The notes beneath the pieces were generated by a model, which saw only the letters and a program-made list of their open reading frames with translations, was not told the DNA's origin and ran no database searches. Of a stretch of DNA of 64,000 nt, positions 52,359 through 61,748 are shown in pieces. A program made the translations under genes and the position numbers. The stretch is taken from NCBI GenBank assembly GCA_009649675.1, contig WJPL01000004.1, positions 62,001 through 126,000 of the forward strand. Direction: 5' to 3'. The stretch comes from Alphaproteobacteria bacterium HT1-32. GTDB taxonomy: Bacteria; Pseudomonadota; Alphaproteobacteria; Rhodospirillales; HT1-32. Position 1 is the first letter of the stretch. The number at the start of each line of letters is the position of its first letter.

Positions 52359-53202
52359 TCGCCGGCTGCCTCCTGTCATCACCTGGCCGGCCATTGCCTT
52401 TCTGGCAGTGTTCCTGATCTATCCGATCGGCATCACGGTTGCGATCAGCTTCTGGGATTACCAGTCGATGCGCGGGATGGAACCGGCTTTTCTGAGCAAG
52501 AATTACCTGAAGCTTCTGGCTGACTCTTATTATCTCGGCATTCTTGCCAATACGGTCAGGATCAGTGTGACGGTGACGTTGCTCTGCCTGATTATCGCCT
52601 ATCCGCTGGCCTTCTGGATCACCCGCCTGAGTGGCGTGATGCGGGCGCTGGCGACTTTTGCCGCTCTGGCACCGCTGATGATCTCGGTGGTGATCCGGAC
52701 CCTCGGCTGGGTGACCATCCTGGCGGATGACGGGGCAATCAACGGTTTCCTGCTGTGGGCCGGAATCGTCGAACAGCCTTTGCGCCTGCTCTATAATGAA
52801 TTTGCCGTCATCCTCGGGCTGACCGAGGCATTGCTGCCGTTCATGATCATCTCCCTGCTGACATCGCTGCAATCTATCCCGCGAGATCTGTTTCATGCCG
52901 CGTCCATTGCTGGCGGCGGAGCCTGGACGATCTTCCGGCGGGTGATGCTGCCCCTCAGCCTGCCGGGTATTGCAGCCGGAAGCCTTCTGGTTTTTGCAAT
53001 TTCCGTCAGTTCCTTCGTTACGCCGCGCATCCTGTCCGGTGGTTCGATACCGATGATTGCCAATCTGGTGGTCGATAACTTCCTGGTGACACTGAACTGG
53101 CCGTTCGGTGCAGCTGTCGGGATTGTGCTTGTTGCAATTGTGCTGCTGGTCTTTGCGGTTCAGCACTGGATTACCGAACGCATTCTGGGAGCCTACCGAT
53201 GA
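52351..53202 (+). CDS. ABC importer permease, PotB-like
   Basis: A 283-residue inner-membrane protein with six helices. The coupling motif EALLPFMIISLLTSLQSIPRDLFHAASIAGG appears at about 170-200. It overlaps both neighbours (8 and 4 bases). Confidence 0.92.
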   Translation: MIDRRLPPVITWPAIAFLAVFLIYPIGITVAISFWDYQSMRGMEPAFLSKNYLKLLADSYYLGILANTVRISVTVTLLCLIIAYPLAFWITRLSGVMRALATFAALAPLMISVVIRTLGWVTILADDGAINGFLLWAGIVEQPLRLLYNEFAVILGLTEALLPFMIISLLTSLQSIPRDLFHAASIAGGGAWTIFRRVMLPLSLPGIAAGSLLVFAISVSSFVTPRILSGGSIPMIANLVVDNFLVTLNWPFGAAVGIVLVAIVLLVFAVQHWITERILGAYR

Positions 53203-54011
53203 ACAGACGATTCAGCCCCGGAAACATCGCGCTGGTGACTGCGGCGGTACTGGCGATGGCCTTTCTGATTGCGCCGCTGGTTGTGGTTGTCGCCATCAGT
53301 TTCACCGCAAATTCAATTCTGCGATTTCCACCGGAGGGTTTTTCGTTTCGCTGGTATGAGGCGATTCTGGACCATCCGGAGTTCATCGAGGCCCTGTTCA
53401 ACAGTCTCGAAATTGCAGTGATTGTTGCTGTGGTGTCGACATTGCTGGGCACCACGACAGCAATTGGCATCTTCCGTTATCGCTTTCATGGACGGACGGT
53501 TCTTCTGAACCTGATCTTGTCGCCGCTGATGCTGCCGCAGCTTATTCTGGCCATCTCGCTGCTGATCTGGCTGTCGCAGCTTGGTCTGACAGGGTCAATT
53601 CTGGCCATGCTGATTGCCCATGTGATTGTCACCCTGCCGTTTGTCGTGCGGCTGGTGCTGGTCAGTCTGGAACGGGTTGATCCGAATATCGAGCGGGCTG
53701 CCCAGATATCCGGCGCCAATCCGCTGACGGTTTTCCTGAAAGTGACGATCCGCCTGATTTTCCCGGGTATGTTCGCCGGTGCCGCCTTTGCGTTCATCAT
53801 GAGCTTCGACAATATCGTGGTATCGCTGTTTTTCACCACACCACGGCTGATGACATTGCCGGTGGAGATTTACGCCTATCTGGAGAATGCGGATGACCCG
53901 CTGATTACATCCGTCTCTGCGGTCGTGATCTTCATGATTGTTGCCATGCTGATCGTCATCGAGAAGACGGTCGGTTTCTCAAACTCCTTCGCTTCTGTAG
54001 AGAAGGGCTGA
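53199..54011 (+). CDS. ABC importer permease, PotC-like
   Basis: A 270-residue six-helix permease. Its coupling helix is VLVSLERVDPNIERAAQISGANP, and FSFRWYEAILDHPEFIEAL matches the PotC N-terminal region. It is the last gene of the HcnABC-like/CMD/Pot operon and is followed by a bidirectional hairpin. Confidence 0.92.
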   Translation: MNRRFSPGNIALVTAAVLAMAFLIAPLVVVVAISFTANSILRFPPEGFSFRWYEAILDHPEFIEALFNSLEIAVIVAVVSTLLGTTTAIGIFRYRFHGRTVLLNLILSPLMLPQLILAISLLIWLSQLGLTGSILAMLIAHVIVTLPFVVRLVLVSLERVDPNIERAAQISGANPLTVFLKVTIRLIFPGMFAGAAFAFIMSFDNIVVSLFFTTPRLMTLPVEIYAYLENADDPLITSVSAVVIFMIVAMLIVIEKTVGFSNSFASVEKG

Positions 54012-54151
54012 GGCTCTACGGTCCGGCACCCTGCCTGATACGGGCCGGGGCCGGATCTGTCTGATGTGTGGTGCGCGCGGCCAGTTGTGGCCGGGCCGCA
54101 GATATCACAGCCAGGTAACCTGAAACAGAAACGCCATCACCTCGGAAGCAG

Positions 54152-54176
54152 CCCGGCAGATCAGCTATCTGCCGGG
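54152..54176. terminator. Bidirectional terminator hairpin
   Basis: A 10-bp perfect stem CCCGGCAGAT/ATCTGCCGGG with a 5-base loop is followed by TTTGTGCTT. It lies between the convergent Pot-type and Dpp-type operons, 7 bp before the stop of the dppC-like gene. Confidence 0.75.
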
Positions 54177-54183
54177 TTTGTGC

Positions 54184-55092
54184 TTACCTGCCTGAAAGGG
54201 TCGGGTCGAGGCGATCGCGAAGCCAGTCACCGACGATACTGATCGACAGGGTGGTCAGGAAGATAATCATCCCCGGCAGGACGGCGATCCACCAGGCTGT
54301 CAGCAGATGGACGCGACCGGCACCCAGCATCTGTCCGAGGCTGGTCAGTGGTGGCCGGATGCCGAGGCCAAGGAATGACAATGAGGTTTCCAGCAGGATT
54401 GTCTGCGGGAAGTTCAGGGTGAACTGGACAATCAGCACGCTCAGGATATTCGGCAGGACATGGCGCATATAAATACGCGCCGGTGATGCGCCGAGTGACG
54501 AGAGAGCGACGGCATAGCCATGCGTGTTTGCCTGTATCACCATGCCGCGGGTCAGGCGGGCGAAGACTTCCCAGCCATAGACACCCATCAGCAGAATAAA
54601 CAGGCCAAACCCGCCGCCAAAGAAGGCCACAACGGCCAGGGCGATAAGGATGAAGGGCAGGGATGCCTGAACATCCACCATCATCATGATGACTTCTTCG
54701 ACATATCCCCGGAAATGCGCGGCAATGAAGCCCAGCAGGGTGCCGAGCATGGCACCGATTGCCGTACCCGCCAGCGCCACCATGATTGAAAAGCGAATGG
54801 CATAGATCAGGCGGCTCAGGATATCCCGACCGAGTTCATCCGTTCCCAGCAGGAACTGGCTGCTGCCACCCATGAAGACAGGTGGCTTCAGACGGTTGAG
54901 CAGCGACTGGGTACGATAATCGTAAGGGGCAATCAGGTCGGCGAAGATGAAGATGAAGGCGATGATTGCCAGAAAGCCCAGTGCAATGATGACAATCGGC
55001 GGCCATCGATCTTCGCGGGGCTGATGCGTGGCATCTGCTGCGGTATCAATTGCCGGTTTCGGCGACAGAATGCGTTTCAGAAAGCCCGCCAT
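54184..55092 (-). CDS. Family-5 ABC importer permease, DppC-like
   Basis: A 302-residue protein. The N-terminal cytoplasmic stretch is followed by six helices, GTDELGRDILSRLIYAIRFS and the coupling motif AVALSSLGASPARIYMRHVLPN. It is the last gene of the operon that runs from 61.7 kb down. Together with DppB-like it forms the membrane channel. Confidence 0.92.
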   Translation of the reverse strand: MAGFLKRILSPKPAIDTAADATHQPREDRWPPIVIIALGFLAIIAFIFIFADLIAPYDYRTQSLLNRLKPPVFMGGSSQFLLGTDELGRDILSRLIYAIRFSIMVALAGTAIGAMLGTLLGFIAAHFRGYVEEVIMMMVDVQASLPFILIALAVVAFFGGGFGLFILLMGVYGWEVFARLTRGMVIQANTHGYAVALSSLGASPARIYMRHVLPNILSVLIVQFTLNFPQTILLETSLSFLGLGIRPPLTSLGQMLGAGRVHLLTAWWIAVLPGMIIFLTTLSISIVGDWLRDRLDPTLSGR

Positions 55093-55095
55093 TTT

Positions 55096-56034
55096 CTATT
55101 CCTTGTCTGCGGTGCTGGAGGCGCGCACACGGGGGTCGATCAGGCCGTAAAGCAGGTCTACCGCCAGATTGACGAAGACCATTGATGTGGCAACCATGAT
55201 CAGAATTGTCTGTACCAGTGCGAGGTCACGCGACGAGACGGCAGTCACCAGCAGTCTGCCGACACCGGGCCAGGCAAAGACGGTTTCGACAACAATCGAA
55301 CCGGCAATCAGATCCCCCAGTTTCAGCCCGGCGATGGTCACCACCGGAATTGCCGCATTGGGCACGGCATGCCAGTTGATCCGGCGCGCATAGGGAACCC
55401 CCTTGGCACGGGCAGATGTCATGTACTGCTTGTTGAGAACTTCCAGCATGGCCGAGCGTGTGAAGCGGGCGAAGGTGCCGGCGAAATGCGTTCCCAGTGT
55501 GATTGCCGGCAGAATGACATGCATCAGTGTGCCACTGCCGGAACTGGGCAGCAGGCGCAGATACAGCGAAAACAGCAGGATCAGCAGGATTCCGAAGAAG
55601 AAATTCGGAACACTGAACCCGAAAACCGCGAATCCCATCACGAATCTGTCGATAGGCTTGTTGCGGTTCAGGGCCGAGACGACCCCCAGCGGAATGCCAA
55701 GAAACAGGCCGAGAGAGAACGAGACGCCAGCCAGCAGCAGTGTGTTGGGCAGGGCTGCGATAATCAGGGTTGTTGTCGGCGTCCGGTCAGACAATGAAAT
55801 CCCGAAATCACCGGAAGCCAGCGCCCCGAAATAGGAGAGGTATTGCTCCCACAACGGCCGGTCGAAACCGTATTTCTTGGTATAGTAGTCGACGACTTCC
55901 TGAGATGCCTCGTCTCCGACCAGCGCCTCAATCGGGTCGCCGGAGAGATGCAGGACTACGAAGGCAAAACTGATCACCAGCCAGATCGTGAACAGCGCCC
56001 GGCCAAACTTGACGAGGAAAAGGTTCAGATTCAT
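55096..56034 (-). CDS. Family-5 ABC importer permease, DppB-like
   Basis: A 312-residue six-helix permease. FVVLHLSGDPIEALVGDEAS, YGFDRPLWEQYLSYFGALASGDFGIS and the coupling segment YMTSARAKGVPYARRINWHAVPNA are typical of DppB/GsiC. It is 3 bp before the DppC-like gene and 5 bp after the phosphodiesterase gene. Confidence 0.92.
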   Translation of the reverse strand: MNLNLFLVKFGRALFTIWLVISFAFVVLHLSGDPIEALVGDEASQEVVDYYTKKYGFDRPLWEQYLSYFGALASGDFGISLSDRTPTTTLIIAALPNTLLLAGVSFSLGLFLGIPLGVVSALNRNKPIDRFVMGFAVFGFSVPNFFFGILLILLFSLYLRLLPSSGSGTLMHVILPAITLGTHFAGTFARFTRSAMLEVLNKQYMTSARAKGVPYARRINWHAVPNAAIPVVTIAGLKLGDLIAGSIVVETVFAWPGVGRLLVTAVSSRDLALVQTILIMVATSMVFVNLAVDLLYGLIDPRVRASSTADKE

Positions 56035-56039
56035 CGGAT

Positions 56040-57497
56040 TTAACTGATTGCGCCGGAATGGATATAGCCGACACCGTTGGTGGTGCTGCGCCGGATCGTC
56101 ATGACACCGGCCCGGCCCTCAACCGAGAACTGGTCGCTTTTATGAACCGGGTCTTCGGTATTGCCGTGCAGAGCCTCGGTCACGACACGTCCTTCCATTG
56201 CCGCAGGCGCTTTCAGGCCCAGCAGATGCAGGACGGTCGGTGCGACATCAATGATGCCGGTCGGAACCTCGCTGACATGGTTCTGCCGGAAGGCCGAGCC
56301 ACCAAACGCCATGAGGTTATTCATTTCGCGGCGGTGCAGGCCGCTGTGAATTGATCCGCCATCCGGCATGTCGCCCTGAAAGAAACAGGTGCCATCGACA
56401 CCGGCCGCATTCAGACGGTCATCAGATCGCATGATGTAATACAGATCAGCCGACCGCTGGTGGTCGTTGGACAGAAGCGCCCGTGACAGGGTGCCGGGGA
56501 TAACGCCTTCGACGCCATTCCGGTCAGCACTGAACATCAGCCCGCACCACGGTTGTTCGGCAAGGCCGGCGGCCAGTCGTTCTAGATGCTTCTGGTCGTC
56601 GTTCATGGAACGGATGGCACCCATATAGCCAATTGCGCCGACCAGAGTGTCATCATTCTGGCCAATGCTGAAGCCGGCTGCTTTCAGGTCGGGGGCGACA
56701 GTGACCCGCTCGCGTGCGGTCAGATGGCCGTGGTCCGAGACCACCAGAATCTGAACATTTTCACCACCGGCACCAGAATCTCTCCAGTCCAGAAGACGGG
56801 CGAATTCACGGTCCAGTGCCTGCAAGGCAGAATTTGCTTCCGGTGAGCCAAGCCCCTTGTGGTGGAAGGTCAGGTCCGGATCATTGTACCAGAGGATCGT
56901 TACATCGGGCTGGTATTCAGGGAATACGCCTTCGATGAACATGGTGGTCTGCTGAACCATGCGTTCCGAATTCGGTTTGCCCTCGGCCGCAACCGGGCCG
57001 AAGCGGGTGAGCATGCGCTTTGCAAAATCATCCGGCTGGCTGGCATCCCAGTCCCGCAGGCAAATCGCAGGCTGGCCGTTTTTTGCCGCCCGGGGATTGA
57101 CCAGATGGGTTGTACCGGCGCTGCCTGAACTGACGACAGCCATTCGCAATCCTGCTTCGGCGATGGCTTCGCCCAGTGTTGTTGTGGTGACGTAACCGCC
57201 ATCATAGGCAGCTTCCGCCGCTTCGATATCCGGGAAAAGTCCGGTATGGATCATGCGTCCGCCAGCCACGCCCGGATCAAAATACTTGTTTGAGATGATG
57301 CCATTCCGGCCAGGTGTCGCCCCGGAGCCGAGCGCCGCCGAGTTAACCCGCGTGGCAGATGGGAAAACTGAAGAGCTTTCCGGGCAATCAACGCCCTGAT
57401 TCATGAAACGGCGCAATACCGGCATGTTGGCATGATCGATCAGATCACGTCGCATACCATCAAGAACAACAACGAGAAGGACAGGTTTATCGGTCAT
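56040..57497 (-). CDS. Alkaline-phosphatase-superfamily phosphodiesterase, cytoplasmic
   Basis: A 485-residue protein of the nucleotide pyrophosphatase/phosphodiesterase or phosphonoacetate-hydrolase type. VVVLDGMRRDL gives the first metal Asp, FPSATRVNSAAL the nucleophile Thr region, NDPDLTFHHKG the second metal Asp/His, VVSDHGHLT the Asp-His pair and SGLHRREMNN a late His. There is no signal peptide. It overlaps the GDPD gene by 4 bases, and the importer permease genes follow. It likely hydrolyses a phosphodiester or phosphonate brought in by this importer. Confidence 0.87.
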   Translation of the reverse strand: MTDKPVLLVVVLDGMRRDLIDHANMPVLRRFMNQGVDCPESSSVFPSATRVNSAALGSGATPGRNGIISNKYFDPGVAGGRMIHTGLFPDIEAAEAAYDGGYVTTTTLGEAIAEAGLRMAVVSSGSAGTTHLVNPRAAKNGQPAICLRDWDASQPDDFAKRMLTRFGPVAAEGKPNSERMVQQTTMFIEGVFPEYQPDVTILWYNDPDLTFHHKGLGSPEANSALQALDREFARLLDWRDSGAGGENVQILVVSDHGHLTARERVTVAPDLKAAGFSIGQNDDTLVGAIGYMGAIRSMNDDQKHLERLAAGLAEQPWCGLMFSADRNGVEGVIPGTLSRALLSNDHQRSADLYYIMRSDDRLNAAGVDGTCFFQGDMPDGGSIHSGLHRREMNNLMAFGGSAFRQNHVSEVPTGIIDVAPTVLHLLGLKAPAAMEGRVVTEALHGNTEDPVHKSDQFSVEGRAGVMTIRRSTTNGVGYIHSGAIS

Positions 57498-58219
57498 GTG
57501 ACGGGTTCCAGTGCGAGTTGATCAATCAGGGTGGGATTGTTGAGCAGGACGGCACTTACCTGCCGTGCCGCAAGTTTGCGCAGTCGTTCCAGCGGAATAT
57601 CACCGGTTGGGTCTGGCGTGCCGCGACCGCCGACGGTGATCCATATCGGTACTTTCGGGGCAATCCTGTCTTCGAGTTCCGGGGTGAACTCACTTTCCCA
57701 GATGCGAACCACGCTGGCACCGGCGTCAATCCACCGGTCTGCCTCGGAATAATCTGACAGCATGGCGATGCAGTGAGCTGCGGGGGCCATCTTCCGGGTT
57801 GCGCATAACTGGTCGTAGGAACGGACACCGAACCAGGTATTTGCCATCTGCCCGGCGGCCATCACACAATCCAGCAGGGCGAAGGTCATGGCATCGTCCT
57901 GCAATTTGATGTCGAGCATGATGCCGCATTTCCCGTTCACCAGATTCAGCAGCTCTGGCAGGGTCGTCAGGCTTTGACCATCCCCGATCCGGATGTCACG
58001 AAGTTCACGGGTCGTGCAATCTGCAACCATACGGTCGTCGCCGGTCAGCCGCTTCAGGTCAGGATCGTGCAGGCAGAAGATATCTCCATCCTTGCTGAAT
58101 CGTGTGTCGGCTTCGACCATATCGGTTCCGGCGCGCATGGCTTCAGCATGGGCGGTCAGTGTGTTTTCCGGGAATTTCGATGAGTAGCCGCGATGGGCAA
58201 TACTGAGCGGCCGGTTCAT
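57494..58219 (-). CDS. Glycerophosphodiester phosphodiesterase, UgpQ-like
   Basis: A 241-residue GDPD-family TIM barrel. It shows IAHRGYSSKFPENTLTA (catalytic His and metal Glu), VEADTRFSKDG (metal E-x-D), FCLHDPDLKRLTG (second His), and LDIKL. There is no signal peptide, so it acts in the cytoplasm as UgpQ does, releasing glycerol-3-phosphate from glycerophosphodiesters. It overlaps the ATPase gene upstream and the phosphodiesterase downstream by ATGA. Confidence 0.92.
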   Translation of the reverse strand: MNRPLSIAHRGYSSKFPENTLTAHAEAMRAGTDMVEADTRFSKDGDIFCLHDPDLKRLTGDDRMVADCTTRELRDIRIGDGQSLTTLPELLNLVNGKCGIMLDIKLQDDAMTFALLDCVMAAGQMANTWFGVRSYDQLCATRKMAPAAHCIAMLSDYSEADRWIDAGASVVRIWESEFTPELEDRIAPKVPIWITVGGRGTPDPTGDIPLERLRKLAARQVSAVLLNNPTLIDQLALEPVT

Positions 58220-59211
58220 ATGGCATCCTTCAGGTCTTCGGCGTGGTGACAGGCGGCACGATGGCCAGTCGCCAGATCGCGCAATTCAGGTATTTCCCGG
58301 CTGCAGATGTCGGTCGCGAACGGACAACGTGTGTGGAAACTGCAACCGGAAGGCGGGTTCAGCGGGCTCGGGGGATCGCCTTTCAGAACCAGTCGTCGCG
58401 GTGTTGGCGGGACGGTGGTTTTGGGGACTGCCGAAATCAGCGCCTTGGTGTAGGGGTGAAAGGCCCGGTCATAGACATCGCCGGTCGCACCTTCCTCGAC
58501 AATCCGGCCGAGATACATCACGGCAGTCCGATGGGCGAGTTGCTTCACAACCTTCAGATCGTGCGAGATGAACAGATAGGCGATGCCGGATTTTTGTTGC
58601 AGATCAGCCAGCAGTCGGGTGACGGTGGCCTGCACAGAAACATCCAGTGCGGATACCGGCTCGTCGCAGACCAGTAATTTCGACTTCAGGGTGAGTGCGC
58701 GGGCAATTACGATACGCTGTGCCTGACCGCCACTGATCTGATGCGGGTAGCGGGTGGCAATCTCGGCATCCAGCCCGACCGCGTCGAGCATGTCGATGAC
58801 GAGGTCGTCGCGTTCCTGCGGCGCGGCGATATCGTGGATATCCATTGCCTCGCGGATTTGCGGGCCAACCCGTAACCGGGGGTCAAGAGCCGCCAGCGGG
58901 TTCTGAAAGATCATCTGAAGATCCCGGCGGAAGGGCTTCATGCCGCGTGCGTTGAGTGCAGAAATTTCGGTTCCGGCAAAATGGACGGCCCCGTATGTCG
59001 GCTGGTCAATCCCAACCACAATGCGCCCGAGTGTCGACTTCCCGCAGCCGCTTTCGCCGACAATGCCCAGGGTCTCGCCGGGGCGGATGTAAAGGTCAAT
59101 ACCGGCGACGGCCCGGACCGACTGCCGTGCGGCAAACGGATGGCGGCGGGGTTTGCGGTAATGCCGGTGCAGCCCGGTCACGCTCAGCAGTGGTTCAGTG
59201 GTGGCGTTCAT
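58216..59211 (-). CDS. Family-5 ABC importer ATPase, DppF-like
   Basis: A 331-residue ATPase. Walker A is GESGCGKST, with FQNPLAALDPRL, signature ISGGQAQRIVIARAL, Walker B LLVCDEPVSALD and His switch FISHDLKVV. The C-terminal oligopeptide extension with Cys (GCSFHTRCPFA and a later Cys) is retained. It overlaps the partner ATPase gene by 4 bases. Confidence 0.93.
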   Translation of the reverse strand: MNATTEPLLSVTGLHRHYRKPRRHPFAARQSVRAVAGIDLYIRPGETLGIVGESGCGKSTLGRIVVGIDQPTYGAVHFAGTEISALNARGMKPFRRDLQMIFQNPLAALDPRLRVGPQIREAMDIHDIAAPQERDDLVIDMLDAVGLDAEIATRYPHQISGGQAQRIVIARALTLKSKLLVCDEPVSALDVSVQATVTRLLADLQQKSGIAYLFISHDLKVVKQLAHRTAVMYLGRIVEEGATGDVYDRAFHPYTKALISAVPKTTVPPTPRRLVLKGDPPSPLNPPSGCSFHTRCPFATDICSREIPELRDLATGHRAACHHAEDLKDAI

Positions 59212-60035
59212 GCGATGGCTGCCTGATGCTGGTAGACTGGCGACGGGGCTTCAAGGCGCGGGACGAGGTTCATCAGTTCCCCGGTATAGGGATGTTCCGG
59301 GTGATTGAAGATGGCGTCTGTGGTTCCGGATTCGACGACGACGCCATGCCGCATGACGACAACACTGTCAGCCGTTTCGGCGACAACACCGAGGTCATGT
59401 GTGATGAACAGCATCGACATGCCAAATTCACCTTTCAGACTGCGAAGCAGTTCGAGTATCTGTGCCTGAATCGTGACATCCAGTGCGGTTGTCGGTTCGT
59501 CGGCGATCAGCAGAGCCGGACGACAGGCAAGGGCGATGGCGATCATCACCCGCTGGTTCATGCCGCCGCTCAGCTGATGCGGATATTCACGCAGTCTCTG
59601 ACGGGGTTCGGGAATGCCGACAGCGTCAAGCAGTTCGGTGGCGCGCTGTTGCGCGGCAGCGCCGGACAGGCCCTGATGCAGATGAAGACTTTCAATGATC
59701 TGGTTGCCGATACGATGAAGCGGGTTCAGCGAGGCGACGGGATCCTGAAAGATCATGCCGATATCGCGGCCCCGGATTTTCTCAAGATCATTTTCCGATT
59801 TTTGCAGCAGGTCATCACCCCGGAACAGGGCTGTTCCGCCGCTTACCCTGCCATTCTGTGGCAGCAGCCCGAGCAGTGCCTGACAGGTCACGCTTTTACC
59901 GCTGCCGCTTTCTCCGACAATGCAGAGTGTTTCACCTTTTGCGATGGAAAAGGCTGTGTCCCGGACGGCATGCACCGGCCCTTCGGTCGTGCCGAAAGTG
60001 ACATTCAGGTTTTTGACTTCAAGAATATTGGTCAT
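59208..60035 (-). CDS. Family-5 ABC importer ATPase, DppD-like (short)
   Basis: A 275-residue ATPase. Walker A is GESGSGKS, with [17 protein letters not shown], signature [15 protein letters not shown], Walker [13 protein letters not shown] and [11 protein letters not shown]. It stops soon after [15 protein letters not shown] and so lacks the C-terminal Cys-rich extension usual in DppD (about 320-330 aa). It is still likely functional as the partner of the DppF-like subunit. Confidence 0.92.
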   Translation of the reverse strand: MTNILEVKNLNVTFGTTEGPVHAVRDTAFSIAKGETLCIVGESGSGKSVTCQALLGLLPQNGRVSGGTALFRGDDLLQKSENDLEKIRGRDIGMIFQDPVASLNPLHRIGNQIIESLHLHQGLSGAAAQQRATELLDAVGIPEPRQRLREYPHQLSGGMNQRVMIAIALACRPALLIADEPTTALDVTIQAQILELLRSLKGEFGMSMLFITHDLGVVAETADSVVVMRHGVVVESGTTDAIFNHPEHPYTGELMNLVPRLEAPSPVYQHQAAIA

Positions 60036-60042
60036 GAAATTG

Positions 60043-60080
60043 TCCCGGACGCCGAAACCATCTGGCTGCGGCGTCCGGGA
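60043..60080 (-). terminator. Intercistronic hairpin between receptor and ATPase genes
   Basis: A 12-bp perfect stem TCCCGGACGCCG/CGGCGTCCGGGA with a 14-base loop lies in the 70-bp gap after the receptor gene. There is no U run. It probably protects receptor mRNA or lowers read-through, giving more receptor than transporter. Confidence 0.65.
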
Positions 60081-60105
60081 TGCTCCCTCGGAAATTTCGC
60101 CGGTC

Positions 60106-61713
60106 TTAGTTGATGGCGAAGTTGTCAGGACGGAAATCCATGTAGAACAACGTGTAGGGTGTCCACTCGATGTTCTTCTTCATGGCGTAGGTGGTCAGCG
60201 GATTGTAGAGCATGGTGATCGGCATCTCGTCTTCGAAGATGTCGAGCATCCGGGCAAACTTGGCCTGACGCTCTGTCATGTCGGCGGTCTGCAGCAACTC
60301 GTCCGCAAGCTTGTTGTATTCAGCCGGTGCCCCGAAGAACTTGTACTTCTTCTGGATCGCAGCATTGGGACCATAGAGCGGCAGCATGGCACCGGCCGGA
60401 TCCGGAATACGATAGGTGTTGGACCAGGCATAGATCTGGGAACCCTCGGCCCGGACAGCCTTGAAGCTTTCAACGAAATCGAGTTCCACGTTAACGCCGA
60501 CTGCCCGCCACATTTCCTGAATGATCTGTGCGGCCTCGACATTGTACGGATAGTAGTTCGGGATCAGGCGATAGCTGATCTTCTCACCCTTGTAGCCGCT
60601 TTCTGCGATCAGCTTTTTGGCTTTCTCGACGTCAGTGACATAACCGGGACGATCCTTCACATACATCGCACCGAACTTCTCAAGCTGGTGGCCTTTCGGT
60701 GTGTAGGTCTTGCCGCGCCACAGGGCATTAATCAGTGCGCTGCGATCAATTGCGAGGCTGAGGCCCTGCCGCAGTTTCTTGCTGCCCATCACCGGGTCAG
60801 AGGTGTTGAAGACAAGGACATGCGTATTGTCGAGAACAACAGATTCCTGCTTGATGTCGTCATAGCGGTCGATGACATCCCACTGGTCCGGCGTCAGGTC
60901 GACAACGATGTCGAATTCACCGGAAACCAGGCCGGAAATGCGTGCGGCAACTTCCGGAACAGCCTTGAAGTTGATGCTGGCAGCAGCAGGCTTGCCACCC
61001 CAGTAGGCATCGAACGCATCAAGTTTGATGTGGTCATTCTTCTGGTAGCTGGCGAATTTATACGGACCCGTGCCGACCGGATTCCAGTTCATCGCCTTCG
61101 AGGCTTTGTCCATCCAGACGGTGTAGTCGACGCCGGCTTCCTTATGCGCATTCCAGGCTTCATCGCAGACGATGAAGGAGGTGTAGCTGGACAGCAGAAG
61201 CTCAAGTGCGGCATCCGGTCCTTCGGTGGTGAAAGCGACCTTGTAATCACCCAGTTTCTCGACACTGGTCAGATGCGAGAAATATTCACGGCCTCTCGCA
61301 TAGTAGGATTTTGGTCCCCAGAGGCGTTCAGGATCAAAGGTCGACAGAACGTCATCGGCATTGAACGGGTTGCCATCATGGCAGCTGACGCCCTGACGCA
61401 GTTCAAGTTCAAGCCGGTTCGGGGCTGTACGGGTCCAGGATGTTGCCAGACCGGGTATCAGCTTCGCGGCACCGCCTTTTGTCTCGCTGGCAAAGTCCCG
61501 GCGGATCAGGGTGTCATAGATCGAGTAATAAACACGGGTGTCCACGGTGCCGGTCTGTTCGACAGGGTCGAGGCCACGGGCAAGCTTGTTCACGGCAACA
61601 GTGATGGCAGGTCCGTCAGCAGCTTGTGCGGCTTGCTGGGCTGTCACTGTCACGGTCAGGGCTGCGGTCAATGCCGCGGCGCCCAGTCCGGCTTTCAGAT
61701 AGTTACGAAACAT
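60106..61713 (-). CDS. Family-5 ABC binding protein, DppA-like
   Basis: A 535-residue SBP_bac_5 receptor with a Sec signal peptide (about 1-31, Ala-rich, ending AQA). It shows VEQTGTVDTRVYYSIYDTL, LELELRQGVSCHDGNPFNADDV, GTGPYKFASYQ, KKLRQGLSLAIDR and ELLQTADMTERQAKF. It would bind a peptide, glycoside or, given the operon, a phosphodiester such as a phospholipid head group. ATG 61713 is favoured over ATG 61716 for spacing from GGAG; the difference is one residue. Confidence 0.92.
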   Translation of the reverse strand: MFRNYLKAGLGAAALTAALTVTVTAQQAAQAADGPAITVAVNKLARGLDPVEQTGTVDTRVYYSIYDTLIRRDFASETKGGAAKLIPGLATSWTRTAPNRLELELRQGVSCHDGNPFNADDVLSTFDPERLWGPKSYYARGREYFSHLTSVEKLGDYKVAFTTEGPDAALELLLSSYTSFIVCDEAWNAHKEAGVDYTVWMDKASKAMNWNPVGTGPYKFASYQKNDHIKLDAFDAYWGGKPAAASINFKAVPEVAARISGLVSGEFDIVVDLTPDQWDVIDRYDDIKQESVVLDNTHVLVFNTSDPVMGSKKLRQGLSLAIDRSALINALWRGKTYTPKGHQLEKFGAMYVKDRPGYVTDVEKAKKLIAESGYKGEKISYRLIPNYYPYNVEAAQIIQEMWRAVGVNVELDFVESFKAVRAEGSQIYAWSNTYRIPDPAGAMLPLYGPNAAIQKKYKFFGAPAEYNKLADELLQTADMTERQAKFARMLDIFEDEMPITMLYNPLTTYAMKKNIEWTPYTLFYMDFRPDNFAIN

Positions 61714-61748
61714 CATTCTCTCCGTTTTGCTTTTGGCAGTGTGAGGCG

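Noticed and set aside
50817-52394. 525-codon open frame on the minus strand
   Set aside because: Antisense to the PotD/PotA-like genes with complete motifs; the translation has no recognisable domain.
58956-60113. 385-codon open frame on the plus strand
   Set aside because: Antisense to the two ATPase genes, whose Walker and signature motifs are intact.
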